A stretch of 31,092 nucleotides of DNA from Xanthomonas cassavae CFBP 4642 (GTDB lineage: Bacteria; Pseudomonadota; Gammaproteobacteria; Xanthomonadales; Xanthomonadaceae): contig NZ_CM002139.1 of assembly GCF_000454545.1 (NCBI RefSeq), positions 326,329-357,420 on the forward strand, in the 5' to 3' direction. Both the position numbers and the translations under genes were made by a program. The notes under the pieces were generated by a model. It was not told where the DNA came from. It worked only from the letters and a program-made list of their open reading frames with translations, and made no database searches. This document shows, one piece after another, positions 16,991 to 26,702 of the stretch. Position 1 is the stretch's first letter. The number at the start of each line of letters is the position of its first letter.

Positions 16991-17809
16991 ATGACGACGC
17001 TTCCGATACCGGTGATGGACGCTGCCGCGCAGCGCGACCTGACCACCGCCCATGCGTTACTGGAAAACCCTGGCGTGGCGGCCCAACTGGCCAACGCGCT
17101 GGGCGCGCCGATCGAGAGCCTGATCAGCAAGCGACTGCCCAAGCTGGTGACCCGCAGCATCGATGCCGCCACCCGCCGCGCCCTGCAGGTGGCGATGAAG
17201 TCGGCACTGCTGAGCCTGCGCGGCAAGACCGACGCGCCACAGCCGGCATCCACCGCCCGCCACACACTGGCGGTTGCGGTGGCCGGTGGCGCCGGCGGCT
17301 TCTTCGGCCTGCCCGGGTTGATGGTGGAGCTGCCGCTGACCACCACGGTGATGCTGCGCTCGATCGCCGATATCGCCCGCGCCGAAGGCGAATCGCTGCA
17401 GGACCCGGACACCGCGCTGGCCTGCCTGGAGGTGCTGGCGCACGGCGGCCGCAGCGCGGTCGACGATGGCGCCGAATCGGGCTACTTCGCGGTGCGCGCG
17501 GCCATGGCACAACAGCTCAGTGCGGCTGCCCGCCATGTCGCCGCGCACGGCTTCGCCAGCAAGGGCGCACCGGCGCTGATCTCGCTGGTGTCGCGCATCG
17601 CCGCCAGGTTCTCGGTCAACGTGGGCGAGAAGCTTGCCGTGCAGGCGGTGCCGCTGGTGGGCGCGGTGAGCGGTGCCACGCTCAACACGGTCTTCATTCG
17701 CCACTTCCAGGCGATGGCGCGCGGCCACTTCATCGTGCGCCGGCTGGAGCGCCAGTTCGGCACCGACGCGGTGCGGCGTGCGTATGAGGCGCTGCCCGCT
17801 GCGCGATAG
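16991..17809 (+). CDS. EcsC-family protein
   Basis: The 272-residue protein (from ATG 16991; ATG 16976 is an in-frame alternative) matches the EcsC family. Features are a helical N-terminus, a hydrophobic hairpin VAVAGGAGGFFGLPGLMVELPLTTTVMLRSIADIAR (about 95-130), the segment LQDPDTALACLEVLAHGG, and a C-terminal hydrophobic stretch (AVQAVPLVGAVSGATLNTVF). In Bacillus, EcsC sits with an ABC transporter of the EcsAB type, but no transporter is present here. It probably associates with the inner membrane, and its role is unknown. A short gap of 44 bp precedes the exported protein gene, so they may be co-transcribed. Confidence 0.88.
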   Translation: MTTLPIPVMDAAAQRDLTTAHALLENPGVAAQLANALGAPIESLISKRLPKLVTRSIDAATRRALQVAMKSALLSLRGKTDAPQPASTARHTLAVAVAGGAGGFFGLPGLMVELPLTTTVMLRSIADIARAEGESLQDPDTALACLEVLAHGGRSAVDDGAESGYFAVRAAMAQQLSAAARHVAAHGFASKGAPALISLVSRIAARFSVNVGEKLAVQAVPLVGAVSGATLNTVFIRHFQAMARGHFIVRRLERQFGTDAVRRAYEALPAAR

Positions 17810-17853
17810 GGCCTCGCGTGCATCCTGATGGCCATGGCAAGGGAGTGCGTGAA

Positions 17854-18249
17854 ATGAAAGCCGTACAGCGTTTGCTGCTGATCCTGGGCTGCGTCATCGC
17901 CGCGCCGGCCTGTGCGCAGTCATATCGATATGGCGCGCCGGAGGTCACGCTTGAAGGCACGCTCATCAGTGCCACCGGCCTGACACCCGACGGCGCAGAG
18001 GTGACGTATCCGGCCCTGCAACGTGCTGCGCCGCTTACCGTCGAGGCGACCGATGGAAGTGAAGAGTTCGAGCCCTCCGCAACAGGCATCACGCTGGTGC
18101 AGCTATCCCTTGATGCGACGACCATGCGCGCGTTCAAGCAGGTGAAGGGCCACCAGGCGCGCGTGGCCGGGACCCTCTTGCACTCCGATAACGGCCATCA
18201 CTACACCGATGCATTGCTGTCGGTGACCCGCGTTTCAGCCAGGAACTAG
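17854..18249 (+). CDS. Small exported protein, DUF4431-like
   Basis: The 131-residue precursor has a Sec signal peptide (MKAVQRLLLILGCVIAAPACAQ) with a likely signal peptidase I site after ACA. The mature part (LEGTLISATG, AGTLLHSDNGHHYTDALLSV) resembles DUF4431, a small beta-rich domain often found in secreted proteins of unknown function. The start is supported by AAGGGA about nine bases upstream. A conserved G-H-H-Y/H pair near the C-terminus could bind metal. It follows the EcsC-like gene closely. Confidence 0.75.
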   Translation: MKAVQRLLLILGCVIAAPACAQSYRYGAPEVTLEGTLISATGLTPDGAEVTYPALQRAAPLTVEATDGSEEFEPSATGITLVQLSLDATTMRAFKQVKGHQARVAGTLLHSDNGHHYTDALLSVTRVSARN

Positions 18250-18491
18250 CGGATTGGGTGTGCTCCGTCCAGCCACCGCTGCGTCCTACGGCCCAGCGAT
18301 GTTGGGCGTCAGTGAGCGAGATGCCGGTGGCGCGCATGTGGCTGCGCGCAGCCCAGCACAGAACGTCACCGCAGTAAGCCACAGTCCCCGCCAGCCATGC
18401 AGGCGTCTGCGGGTCATGCCAAGGCAGCCTGCTGCGCAGCGCGCCGCAATGGCGATCATTGCAACGCCTTCCTTCTCTCCGGACCTGGGCC

Positions 18492-19127
18492 ATGACCAAA
18501 CCTTTCTCACCGGCCTCCGCACGCAACCGCGATCCCATCCTTGCGGTGCTGCAGCGGCACTTCGCCGATCGCCACCACGTGCTGGAAATCGGCGCGGGCG
18601 CCGGCCAGCACGCCGTGCATTTCGCTGCCGCGATGCCGTGGCTGCAGTGGCAGGCCAGCGACCACGCCGATCATCTGCCGGGCATGCAGCAATGGCTGGA
18701 CGAGGCGGCCTTGCCGAATACGCCACCGCCGGTGTCGCTGCAGGCCGTGCTGATGCCTGCGCCCGGCCTGGCGCCGCCACCGCCAGTGCCGATGCTCGCC
18801 GACGGGCAACGGGGTTACGACGCGGTCTACAGCGCCAACACGCTGCACATCATGGGCTGGCCGCAGGTGCAGGCGCTGTTTGCCGGGTTGCCGGCGGTGA
18901 TGGCGCCAGAAGCGGTGCTGGCGATCTATGGGCCCTTCAACCGCGATGGCCAGTTCACCAGCGACAGCAACCGCGCCTTCGACGCGATGCTGCGCGAGCG
19001 CGACCCTGCGTCGGGCATCCGCGACGCCGAAGCGGTGGATGCGCTGGCGGCATCGGTCGGATTACGCCTGGTCGAGGATGTGGCGTTGCCAGCCAACAAT
19101 CAGTGCCGGGTGTGGCGGCGCGGGTAG
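18492..19127 (+). CDS. Class I SAM methyltransferase, DUF938 family
   Basis: The 211-residue protein has the class I motif VLEIGAGAGQHAVHFA (motif I, SAM binding), ASDHADH for the acidic end of strand 2, and ANTLHIMGWPQV for the post-II/IV region. These features and the N-terminal ASARNRDPILAVL are characteristic of DUF938. These proteins methylate unknown small or protein substrates. The start is the Met after CTGGGC. It is followed by a 270 bp gap before the convergent cluster. Confidence 0.92.
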   Translation: MTKPFSPASARNRDPILAVLQRHFADRHHVLEIGAGAGQHAVHFAAAMPWLQWQASDHADHLPGMQQWLDEAALPNTPPPVSLQAVLMPAPGLAPPPPVPMLADGQRGYDAVYSANTLHIMGWPQVQALFAGLPAVMAPEAVLAIYGPFNRDGQFTSDSNRAFDAMLRERDPASGIRDAEAVDALAASVGLRLVEDVALPANNQCRVWRRG

Positions 19128-19377
19128 GCTCCACTGCGAGCCAAGAAACCACGTGGTCGCTGCACAGGAGACTGACCCAGATGCTTTCTTTCCCCGGGAT
19201 GGTGCCGCGTAGGGGGCGGATGAAGGGATAGGCCAAGCTCCGTGCCGGTGAGCGTCACGCGGGCTTCGTCCAACGCACGGGTGTCAGCTGCGTGCGCGGT
19301 CCACGCGCGCCGCACGCATGCTCCAGGCGACGCGTCGGTCCCGCGCGTGCTGCACCCGTATGCCCCCGCAGCGAGAC

Positions 19378-19397
19378 GCGCTGACCATGTTCAGCGC
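19378..19397. terminator. Weak hairpin after the leftward gene cluster
   Basis: A 7-bp perfect stem (GCGCTGA / TCAGCGC) with a 6-nt loop begins directly after the stop of the last cluster gene. No T run follows on the minus strand, so its role as a terminator is uncertain. Confidence 0.25.
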
Positions 19398-21194
19398 CTA
19401 GCTGGCCTGCTGCGCGCGTTCGCCGCGCCACCGCTCCAGCCACCACAGCAACGCGGCAGCGAGGACGAACGCCAGCCACCATGGCCAGCGCGGGCCAGGC
19501 TGCGGTGTGGCGTGTGCTGGGTGTGGCGATGCGCCGGTGTTGATCAGGGCCAGGGTGGCGCTGCGTTGTGTGTTGGCGAACAGGGCCGGCGCATCGGCGG
19601 GGGCGCGGATGTAGAGCGCACCGCGGCGTTCGCCGTCCTGCCAGCGATACCAGCCGGTGTGCTCCGGCCAGAGGCCGGCACAGGCGGCGGTGCCGGTGTC
19701 GGGAGCCGGCGGCAGCGGTTGGCGGTTGCCATCGGCTGCCTGCAGCTGCGCGGTGGCGCCGAGACCGCAGACCTCGATGCGCTGGTTGCGCCAGCCGGTG
19801 CGGATGGCGGCGTGGGCGTTGGGTTTGGCACGGCTCACTGCGGCAAGCGTCTGGCTCCACAGGGCGGCGTGCAGGTCGGGGCGGCCGCTCAGTACCAGGC
19901 GGTAGCTGTCGGTGACGGCGATCAGGCCGATACGCCCGCGGCCCAGTGCGCGCCACCAGGCGTAGGGCGTGCCGTCGGGGGCGCGGCGGACGGCGATGGC
20001 ATCGCTATCGGCAGGTGCCACGGCGCGACGTTCCAGCACCGGCAATGCGGCCGCTGCGGCGTCGCCGGTCTCGTTGGCAGGCGGCCGTGCAGTCGCCGCG
20101 GCAGCCTGCGGCGTGGTGGCGACGGAGGCGAGCTGCAACGGCGCGGTGCCGCCATCGCCACGCAGTGGCAGGCCGAGGTCGGCCATCGCGCTGCGGTGGG
20201 TGGCATCAGGCGGCCCGCTCAAGCGCAGCAGCACGCCAAGCCCACGTTCGACCGCCGCGTGCAGGGCGCTGCGTTGCGCACGCGATAGCGCGGCCAGCGC
20301 GCGTTCGTCGATGATCAGCACGTCGCTGCGGTCCAGCGTGGCGGGGTCGAGCGGGCGCGGCGCATCGCCCAGCTGCATGCCGCCGCCGGTGGCGATCTGG
20401 GTGTGCAACTGCAGCCCAGCGTCATTGGCCCAGCGGCGCAGGGACTTCAGGTCGGGCTGTGGCGCGCCGGCCAGGATCCACAGACTGGCCGCCGGGCTTC
20501 CCACCACCGACACCGGCAGCGTGGCCTGGTCGCGGACACGGCCATCGGGCCCGAGCACCCGCACCAGGAACACGCTGTCGCCGGCGGCGCGCACGGTGCC
20601 AGTGAGACGGAAGCGGCCCTCGGGGTCAGGTGCGACCAGCTCGACGCGGCGGCCGGCCGGATCCAGCAACTCCAGCCTGGCGGCGCGCAGCCCGCTGATG
20701 CGGCCCTGGATCGCCACGTCGGTGCCGGGCGCGGCGAGCGCGGGCGTGTCCAACGCGCTCAACCCGGGAGCCGGCGGCGGTGCGGCATAGCGCAGCAGCC
20801 AGCCACGCGCGGCGTCGCGGTCGCGCGCGGGCAGGCCGGTGCCGACGATGCGCAGCTGGGTGATGCCAGGGTGGCGGCGCAGGGCGGTGGCCAGATCGGG
20901 CATGCGCTCTGCCGTACCTAGCGCGGCGGGGGCCTCCGGCAGGGCGATGACGGTGTCGCCCGGCGCGGCCTGCAACGCCGCGGCGTTGGCGCCGGCGGTG
21001 GCCACCACCAGGGTGCCGGCGGTGCCGGGTTGCGAGGGCGGAAACAGGGCGCAATACAGCAGCGCCGCGCACACGGGTTGCAGCGCCAGCAACGTGGTCC
21101 TGCGCCAGACCGGCAGGCGCGCGCGGCGCAGCCGCCACCAGGCCAGCACGGTGATCGCGGCCAGGGCCGCCAGGACACTCCAGGCCGGCATCAT
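19398..21194 (-). CDS. Membrane protein with GATase-like fold, end of moxR cluster
   Basis: The 598-residue protein has two N-terminal transmembrane segments (about 4-20 and 31-52) and one C-terminal segment (PWWLAFVLAAALLWWLERW, near 575-595). Between them is a periplasmic beta-sandwich-like region with Pro/Ala-rich strands, followed by a region LWILAGAPQPDLKSLRRWA resembling glutamine amidotransferase-like domains found in moxR cluster proteins. It lacks an obvious catalytic Cys-His-Glu. The start MMPAWS at 21194 overlaps the stop of the DUF4175 gene by ATGA (21191-21194), so translation is coupled. The frameshift in DUF4175 is likely to lower its expression. Confidence 0.85.
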   Translation of the reverse strand: MMPAWSVLAALAAITVLAWWRLRRARLPVWRRTTLLALQPVCAALLYCALFPPSQPGTAGTLVVATAGANAAALQAAPGDTVIALPEAPAALGTAERMPDLATALRRHPGITQLRIVGTGLPARDRDAARGWLLRYAAPPPAPGLSALDTPALAAPGTDVAIQGRISGLRAARLELLDPAGRRVELVAPDPEGRFRLTGTVRAAGDSVFLVRVLGPDGRVRDQATLPVSVVGSPAASLWILAGAPQPDLKSLRRWANDAGLQLHTQIATGGGMQLGDAPRPLDPATLDRSDVLIIDERALAALSRAQRSALHAAVERGLGVLLRLSGPPDATHRSAMADLGLPLRGDGGTAPLQLASVATTPQAAAATARPPANETGDAAAAALPVLERRAVAPADSDAIAVRRAPDGTPYAWWRALGRGRIGLIAVTDSYRLVLSGRPDLHAALWSQTLAAVSRAKPNAHAAIRTGWRNQRIEVCGLGATAQLQAADGNRQPLPPAPDTGTAACAGLWPEHTGWYRWQDGERRGALYIRAPADAPALFANTQRSATLALINTGASPHPAHATPQPGPRWPWWLAFVLAAALLWWLERWRGERAQQAS

Positions 21195-23472
21195 GGGCGC
21201 TCCTGTGCGTGCAGCGCATCGAGATAGCGCTGGCCACCGGCATCGGCGGCTGGGCGCGGTTGCACGGCCGCCGCCGGGCGGACCAACAGCGGCCAGAGCA
21301 GCGCGCGCAGGCGTTGCCGGCACGCGGCGCAGTCGGGGGTGGCACGCAGGGTCTCGATGGCGGCAGCCAGATCGAGCGGGCGATCGAGGGCGGTTTCGTG
21401 CGTGGGCAGCCAGCGTGCAAAGGCGTCCAGCGCGGCGCCATCGGCGGTCGCCGCAGGCTCGCCCAGCGCCTGCCACAACGCCATCGGCTGCGGGTCTGCC
21501 ACGCTGCGGTCGACCAGTGCATCGGCACCGCGCACCAGCCCGTCACGCTTGCCGCTCATGCGCCGGCTGGGGTCGATCGGCGGTAGCTGCGTGCCGACCC
21601 GCGCCAGGTAGATGCGCTCGGCCTGCTGCACCTGCTTGATGAAGCCCAGCGCCTTGTTGGCATAGGGCAGGGCGCGCTCGGGGTGGCCCTGGCGCAGCGC
21701 GCCCTCCGATTGCCACATCTGGTCCAGCGCGGCGCGCAGCAGGGCGCGGGTCTTGGGGTCGAGCAGGGTGGCGGCTTCGGCGTGGTCGTGGGTGTGGCCG
21801 AACTCGGACAGCACGTCCTGCGCCTGGCCGAAGCTGCTGTGCTCGGGCCGGCCGTTGCTACCGCCGTGGTCGTGGTCGTGATCGTCCAGTGCGGCGGCAC
21901 CGGGTTCGGTGGTGTGGGCGTCGTGATCGTCGTGGTCATGCCCGACGTGTGTGTCCGCAGGGGCGGCGGGTGCGCTTGGTGCATCGGCAGTGGGCATGTC
22001 GGCGGTCGGCAGGTCGTCGGCCGGGGCGTCGCTGGTGGATGGCGCGTCGGCAGTCGGCGGACCTTGCGGCGCGCCTTCGCTTTCTTCGCCCAGGAACTGG
22101 CCGTAGCGCAGCCGCAGCAGGCGCTGGTCCACGCCGATGGCATCGGAGCGCTTGAGATAGCTGGCCGCGTCCAGGCGCGGCTGTTCCTTCAACAGCGCCT
22201 GCGCGTCGATGATGATCTGGCGCTGGCTGCGGAAGTAGGCCGGCAGGGTGCGTTTGACGCTGGCCTCCAGGCCGGCGGCCATGGTCACTTCGGGCGGCGG
22301 CCAGCGCAGGATCACGCTGGCACTGCGGCCTTCCTGAGCGCCGGGCTGGCGGGTGTCATGGACGATGAGCTGCGCGATCAGGTCGTCGCCGGCCGCCATG
22401 CCCAGCGCCTGCGGCTGCAGGGTAGTGGCGAAACCGCGGCGGTTGGCCGGGCCGCTGCCGGTGAGCGTGCGGCGTTGGGGGGTGAAGGTGATGTTCTCGC
22501 CACTGCCCTGGGCCAGGTCAGCCGCAGTTCGGCGCTGGCGGCCACCGCGTAGTCGTCGCTGGCTTCGAACTGCAGCCTCCAGCCGCTATGGCCGGCTTGG
22601 GCCGGCGTCCACAGCACCAGACTCTGCTCGGGCGCCAGCACGCGGACCTGCGGCGGGCGGTCCGCCAGCACGTCCAGCCGGTGCAGCGTGCGGTCGGTGG
22701 GCGCACCGTCGATCAGGATGCGATACAGCGCCGGCCGCTCGGCGAGCCATTGGCCCTGCCACTGGTCGCTGCTGCTTTGCCGGGTCAGCGCGACCAGGCG
22801 GCCGTCGCCAAGCCGCAGCGCCACCGTGCGCGGGGCGGGGCTGACCTGCAGCTGCCAGTCCAGCCGGGTGCCGGCCGGCACCCGCGCGTCCAGGCCGGGC
22901 AGCCGCGCAGCCGGCAGGCCGGTGTAGGCCGGTGGCGTGCTGTGCAGCCGCGCCTGTCGCAGCATGGGGGCGCCGCGTTCGGCACGCGCCGCGGCGATGC
23001 GGTCGCTGTTTGCCGATGGCGGCGCATGCGGCGGCCACAGCAGCAGCGCCGCGCAGGCGAGCACGCCCAGCAGGCTCCAGGGCCCGGCGCGCCGCCACGG
23101 CCAGGCCGGACGCAGATCGCGCGGGGTGTTGCGCATGCGCTGTTCCAGCCGCTGCCGTTGCAGCGCCTGCAGCGGGCCGAGGCGGTCGCGCGGGATGAAC
23201 AGCAGATCGCTGCTGTCTTCCAGCGCCGGTGCTCGATCCAGCCGGTGGATGACCCAGGTCTGGTCCAGCCTGCGCGCTGCCCGCAGTGTCACCGCTGCCA
23301 GCACCAGCAGGCCCGCAAGCAGGGCGCCTGCAAGCCACCATTGCGCGGGCGCCTGCAGGCGCCAGGTGAGCACCGCCGGCAGCAGCGCCAGCGGCAGCCC
23401 GAACAGCAGCACGCCGACTGCCGCCCGCCGGCGTGCGGCCTGCCACGCGCGCTGCAGCTCGAGTGTGCTCAT
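21191..23472 (-). pseudogene. DUF4175-type membrane protein with a one-base frameshift
   Basis: ATG 23472 overlaps the upstream stop (ATGA at 23469-23472). The first 319 codons encode two N-terminal transmembrane segments and the DUF4175 extracytoplasmic strands (PQVRVLAPEQSLVLW, DDYAVAASAELRLT). After LRLT (22516-22518) the frame goes off and ends at 22378. A shift of one base restores LAQGSGENITFTPQRR and then MAAGDDLIAQLIVHD at 22399, continuing to 21191. The full span is one base short of 761 codons, so a single lost base is the simplest explanation. The C-terminal part has a His/Asp-rich run (HVGHDHDDHD, DDHDHDHGG, HTHDH) likely to bind metal, and helices that may contact the neighbouring proteins. 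A sequencing error cannot be excluded. Confidence 0.85.
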
Positions 23473-24656
23473 GCCGCCGCGTTCCGGCGTGGTGCGGTGG
23501 CCAGCCAGCGTTCGAGGGCGAACAGCAGCAGCACCAGGCCGATCAGCCACGGTGCCAGCGACTGCGGTGGCATATTGAGCCGGAGCGTGGCGCCACGCTG
23601 CGGGTGTTGGGTCTGCGCCGGTGCGGCCTGCACCGTAGGCGGTGCTTGCAGCGCGGCGCGCAGGCGGGCCGGAAAGTCGGCATCCAGCAGCGCGGGCAAC
23701 TGCGGCGGCTGCAGCGGTGCGGTCCAGCGCAGCACCCGGCCCCGGCCCAGCGCTGCGGCATCCAGCAGCGCTGGGCCATCGGTTTCGGTGAGCGCTTGCA
23801 GCGGGGCGGCAAGTGCGGCCGGAACCGGAGCCTGCGCCTGCAATACCAGTTGTCCGCCCGCCGCGACCCAGGCGATCACCGGCGCAGGCGGGGCGCTGGC
23901 CGCCAGCCAGACCACGACCGTGCCGGGCGCCCAGCGCGACGGTCGCGCTGCCGCCGGCGTGACGACCGGCAGCCTGCCCGGCAACGCCCACGCCGCCTGC
24001 ACCGCGCGCAGATAGCGCAGCGCCGGCGCGGCGGTGTCGTCGGCCACCACCTGCAGGCGCAGCGCGGCCGGTGGCGTGGGCGCGGCCAGCGGTGAGCGGC
24101 CAGGCAGCACCTGCCACTGCACGGCACGCGTGAGCTGCACGCGCTGCGCATCCAGCGCGCCCCACTGCGCGGGTACGATCACGCTGAGCGCCGCATCGGC
24201 CGGCAGGCTGGCGTCGAGTTCGCGCAACAGGCTGCCGACCGGCTGCGCGGTGGCCAAGCTTGCGGGGCTGGGGTCAGCGGTATCGGTATCGGCATCAATC
24301 GGCGCAAACCCTGGCGCCAGCCAGAGCCATTGCGCGTCATCGGCGTGGGGCAGCGCCCGTGCCGCGGCCAGATCCACGCCCGGGCTGACCGCGATGCGTG
24401 GGCGGCTGCCCTGTTGGTCGCGCAGTGCCGGCTCGGCCAGCAGCACGGCCAGCGCGGCCAGCAACAGCAAACGCAGCAGCAGCAGCGGCCACTCGTCCAA
24501 GCGTACCCGGTGGCGTGGGCGCGGCATCGCCCGCAGCCAGCGCAACGCGGCGAAGTCGGTGGGGCGGTGCTCGCTGCGCCGTGCCAGATGGATCAGCACT
24601 GGCAGCAACAGCGCGGCCAGCGCAAACAGGCCGGCGGGCAAGAGCAGCAGATTCAC
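23469..24656 (-). CDS. BatA-like membrane protein (N-terminal double-TM domain)
   Basis: The 395-residue protein starts at GTG 24656. It begins with the BatA/aerotolerance N-terminal double-transmembrane domain (LLLLPAGLFALAALLLPVLIH, about 2-22; second helix LLLLRLLLLAALAVLLAEPAL, about 55-76). The linker HRPTDFAALRWL is characteristic. The rest is a periplasmic domain without a recognisable VWA MIDAS motif, ending in a C-terminal transmembrane helix (LAPWLIGLVLLLFALE). It is 43 bp after the DUF58 gene, and its stop overlaps the next start (ATGA), so the cluster is an operon. The first start was chosen by position, since upstream codons in frame belong to the DUF58 shadow. Confidence 0.85.
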   Translation of the reverse strand: MNLLLLPAGLFALAALLLPVLIHLARRSEHRPTDFAALRWLRAMPRPRHRVRLDEWPLLLLRLLLLAALAVLLAEPALRDQQGSRPRIAVSPGVDLAAARALPHADDAQWLWLAPGFAPIDADTDTADPSPASLATAQPVGSLLRELDASLPADAALSVIVPAQWGALDAQRVQLTRAVQWQVLPGRSPLAAPTPPAALRLQVVADDTAAPALRYLRAVQAAWALPGRLPVVTPAAARPSRWAPGTVVVWLAASAPPAPVIAWVAAGGQLVLQAQAPVPAALAAPLQALTETDGPALLDAAALGRGRVLRWTAPLQPPQLPALLDADFPARLRAALQAPPTVQAAPAQTQHPQRGATLRLNMPPQSLAPWLIGLVLLLFALERWLATAPRRNAAA

Positions 24657-24699
24657 TGCGGCACCCGCCCGGCGGCGTGGGCGCAGACGAACTGCCAGC

Positions 24700-25590
24700 T
24701 CATCGCGGTGCACCTTGCGCGAACAGCCGGCGCAGCGCGGCATCGGCCGGCGCATCCAGGTAATGCACGGTGTGGCGGATGCCGGCGGCCTGCCAACGCG
24801 CCTGCCGCGCGCGCTGTGCGTCGGCGAAGCGCTGCAGGTAGTCGGCGCGCATGGCCGCACCGTCGCCGAGCAGCTCCTGACCGGTTTCCGGATCGCGGAA
24901 GCGATGGCCGCCATCGAACGGGAAATCGCGCTCGTCGCAGGTCAGCACCTGCAGCTGCAGTACCTCGCGGCGTGCGGCGGCGAATTTTTCCAGCGCGCCG
25001 GCCAGTTCCTCGTCGAATCCGTCGCCGATGGACATCAGCAGGTCGTGCGCGGCGATGCGTTCCCACAACGGCCGCAGCGTGTCCAGCCCGGGCCAGCGGC
25101 CGCCGGCGCGCATGCCGTGCAAGGCCAGCCACAGCCGGTCGCGTTGGCGGCTGCCGACACCGGCCGGCACCGCGACCAGGCCGCCGCCATGCAGGGCGTA
25201 CAGCCCGACACGGTCGCCCTGCTGCAACGCCACCTCCGCCGCGCAGGCGGCCAGCGTTGCCATCGTGTGCAGGCGGGTGTGCTCGGGCCGCGCGCTGTCG
25301 GCCTGCCCGGCTGATGCGGTGGCGTCCAGCAACAGCCATAGCGTCAGCGGGCTTTCGCGCTCGGCTTCGCGCACGAAGAAGCGGTCCGAGCGTGCGTAGA
25401 GTTTCCAGTCGATCTGGCGCAGCGCATCGCCCGGCTCGTAGGCGCGATATTGCGCAAACTCCAGCCCGGCACCGCGGCTGCGGCTGGCGTGCTGGCCGAT
25501 CCCGTGCGCGCCCTGCGCCTGACGTGCACGCAGCTGCAGGCCGCGCAGGCGGCTGCGCACATCGGCGGGAATCAGCGACGGCAACGGCAT
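24700..25590 (-). CDS. DUF58-family protein, MoxR partner
   Basis: The 296-residue cytoplasmic protein has the DUF58 signature YEPGDALRQIDWKLYARSDRFFVREAERE (about 50-78), the VWA-like fold core LWLLLDATASAG, and a C-terminal part HDLLMSIGDGFDEELAGAL. DUF58 proteins are the usual partner of MoxR ATPases and likely contact the membrane proteins that follow. The start MPLPSLIP at 25590 is 16 bases after the moxR stop. No start between these is better. The order moxR-DUF58-BatA-DUF4175 is the common layout of MoxR modules. Confidence 0.92.
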   Translation of the reverse strand: MPLPSLIPADVRSRLRGLQLRARQAQGAHGIGQHASRSRGAGLEFAQYRAYEPGDALRQIDWKLYARSDRFFVREAERESPLTLWLLLDATASAGQADSARPEHTRLHTMATLAACAAEVALQQGDRVGLYALHGGGLVAVPAGVGSRQRDRLWLALHGMRAGGRWPGLDTLRPLWERIAAHDLLMSIGDGFDEELAGALEKFAAARREVLQLQVLTCDERDFPFDGGHRFRDPETGQELLGDGAAMRADYLQRFADAQRARQARWQAAGIRHTVHYLDAPADAALRRLFAQGAPR

Positions 25591-25606
25591 CTGCGCCACG
25601 GCCCGA

Positions 25607-26599
<993 letters not shown>

Positions 26600-26628
26600 G
26601 GGAAACGTCTCGTTGCGGGACTGCTGGC

Positions 26629-26693
26629 GTAGGAGCGCGCTGGCGCACGATGCGGCGTTACCGGTACGGCATCGCGCGCCAGCGCGCTCCTAC
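26629..26693. repeat. REP/REPIN-type palindrome
   Basis: Two arms of 25 bp lie around a 15-nt loop (26654-26668). The outer 18 bp (GTAGGAGCGCGCTGGCGC and its complement) are perfect and the inner 7 bp have one mismatch. This matches the GTAGGAGC-type palindromic repeat seen many times between genes in Xanthomonas. It sits between the DUF4159 and moxR genes and could stabilise the upstream mRNA end or reduce read-through. Confidence 0.8.
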
Positions 26694-26702
26694 AGGGTGG
26701 TT

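Noticed and set aside
22378..22520. Programmed ribosomal frameshifting in DUF4175
   Set aside because: No slippery heptamer or downstream pseudoknot is apparent. The local sequence ACCTGGCCC fits a lost base better.
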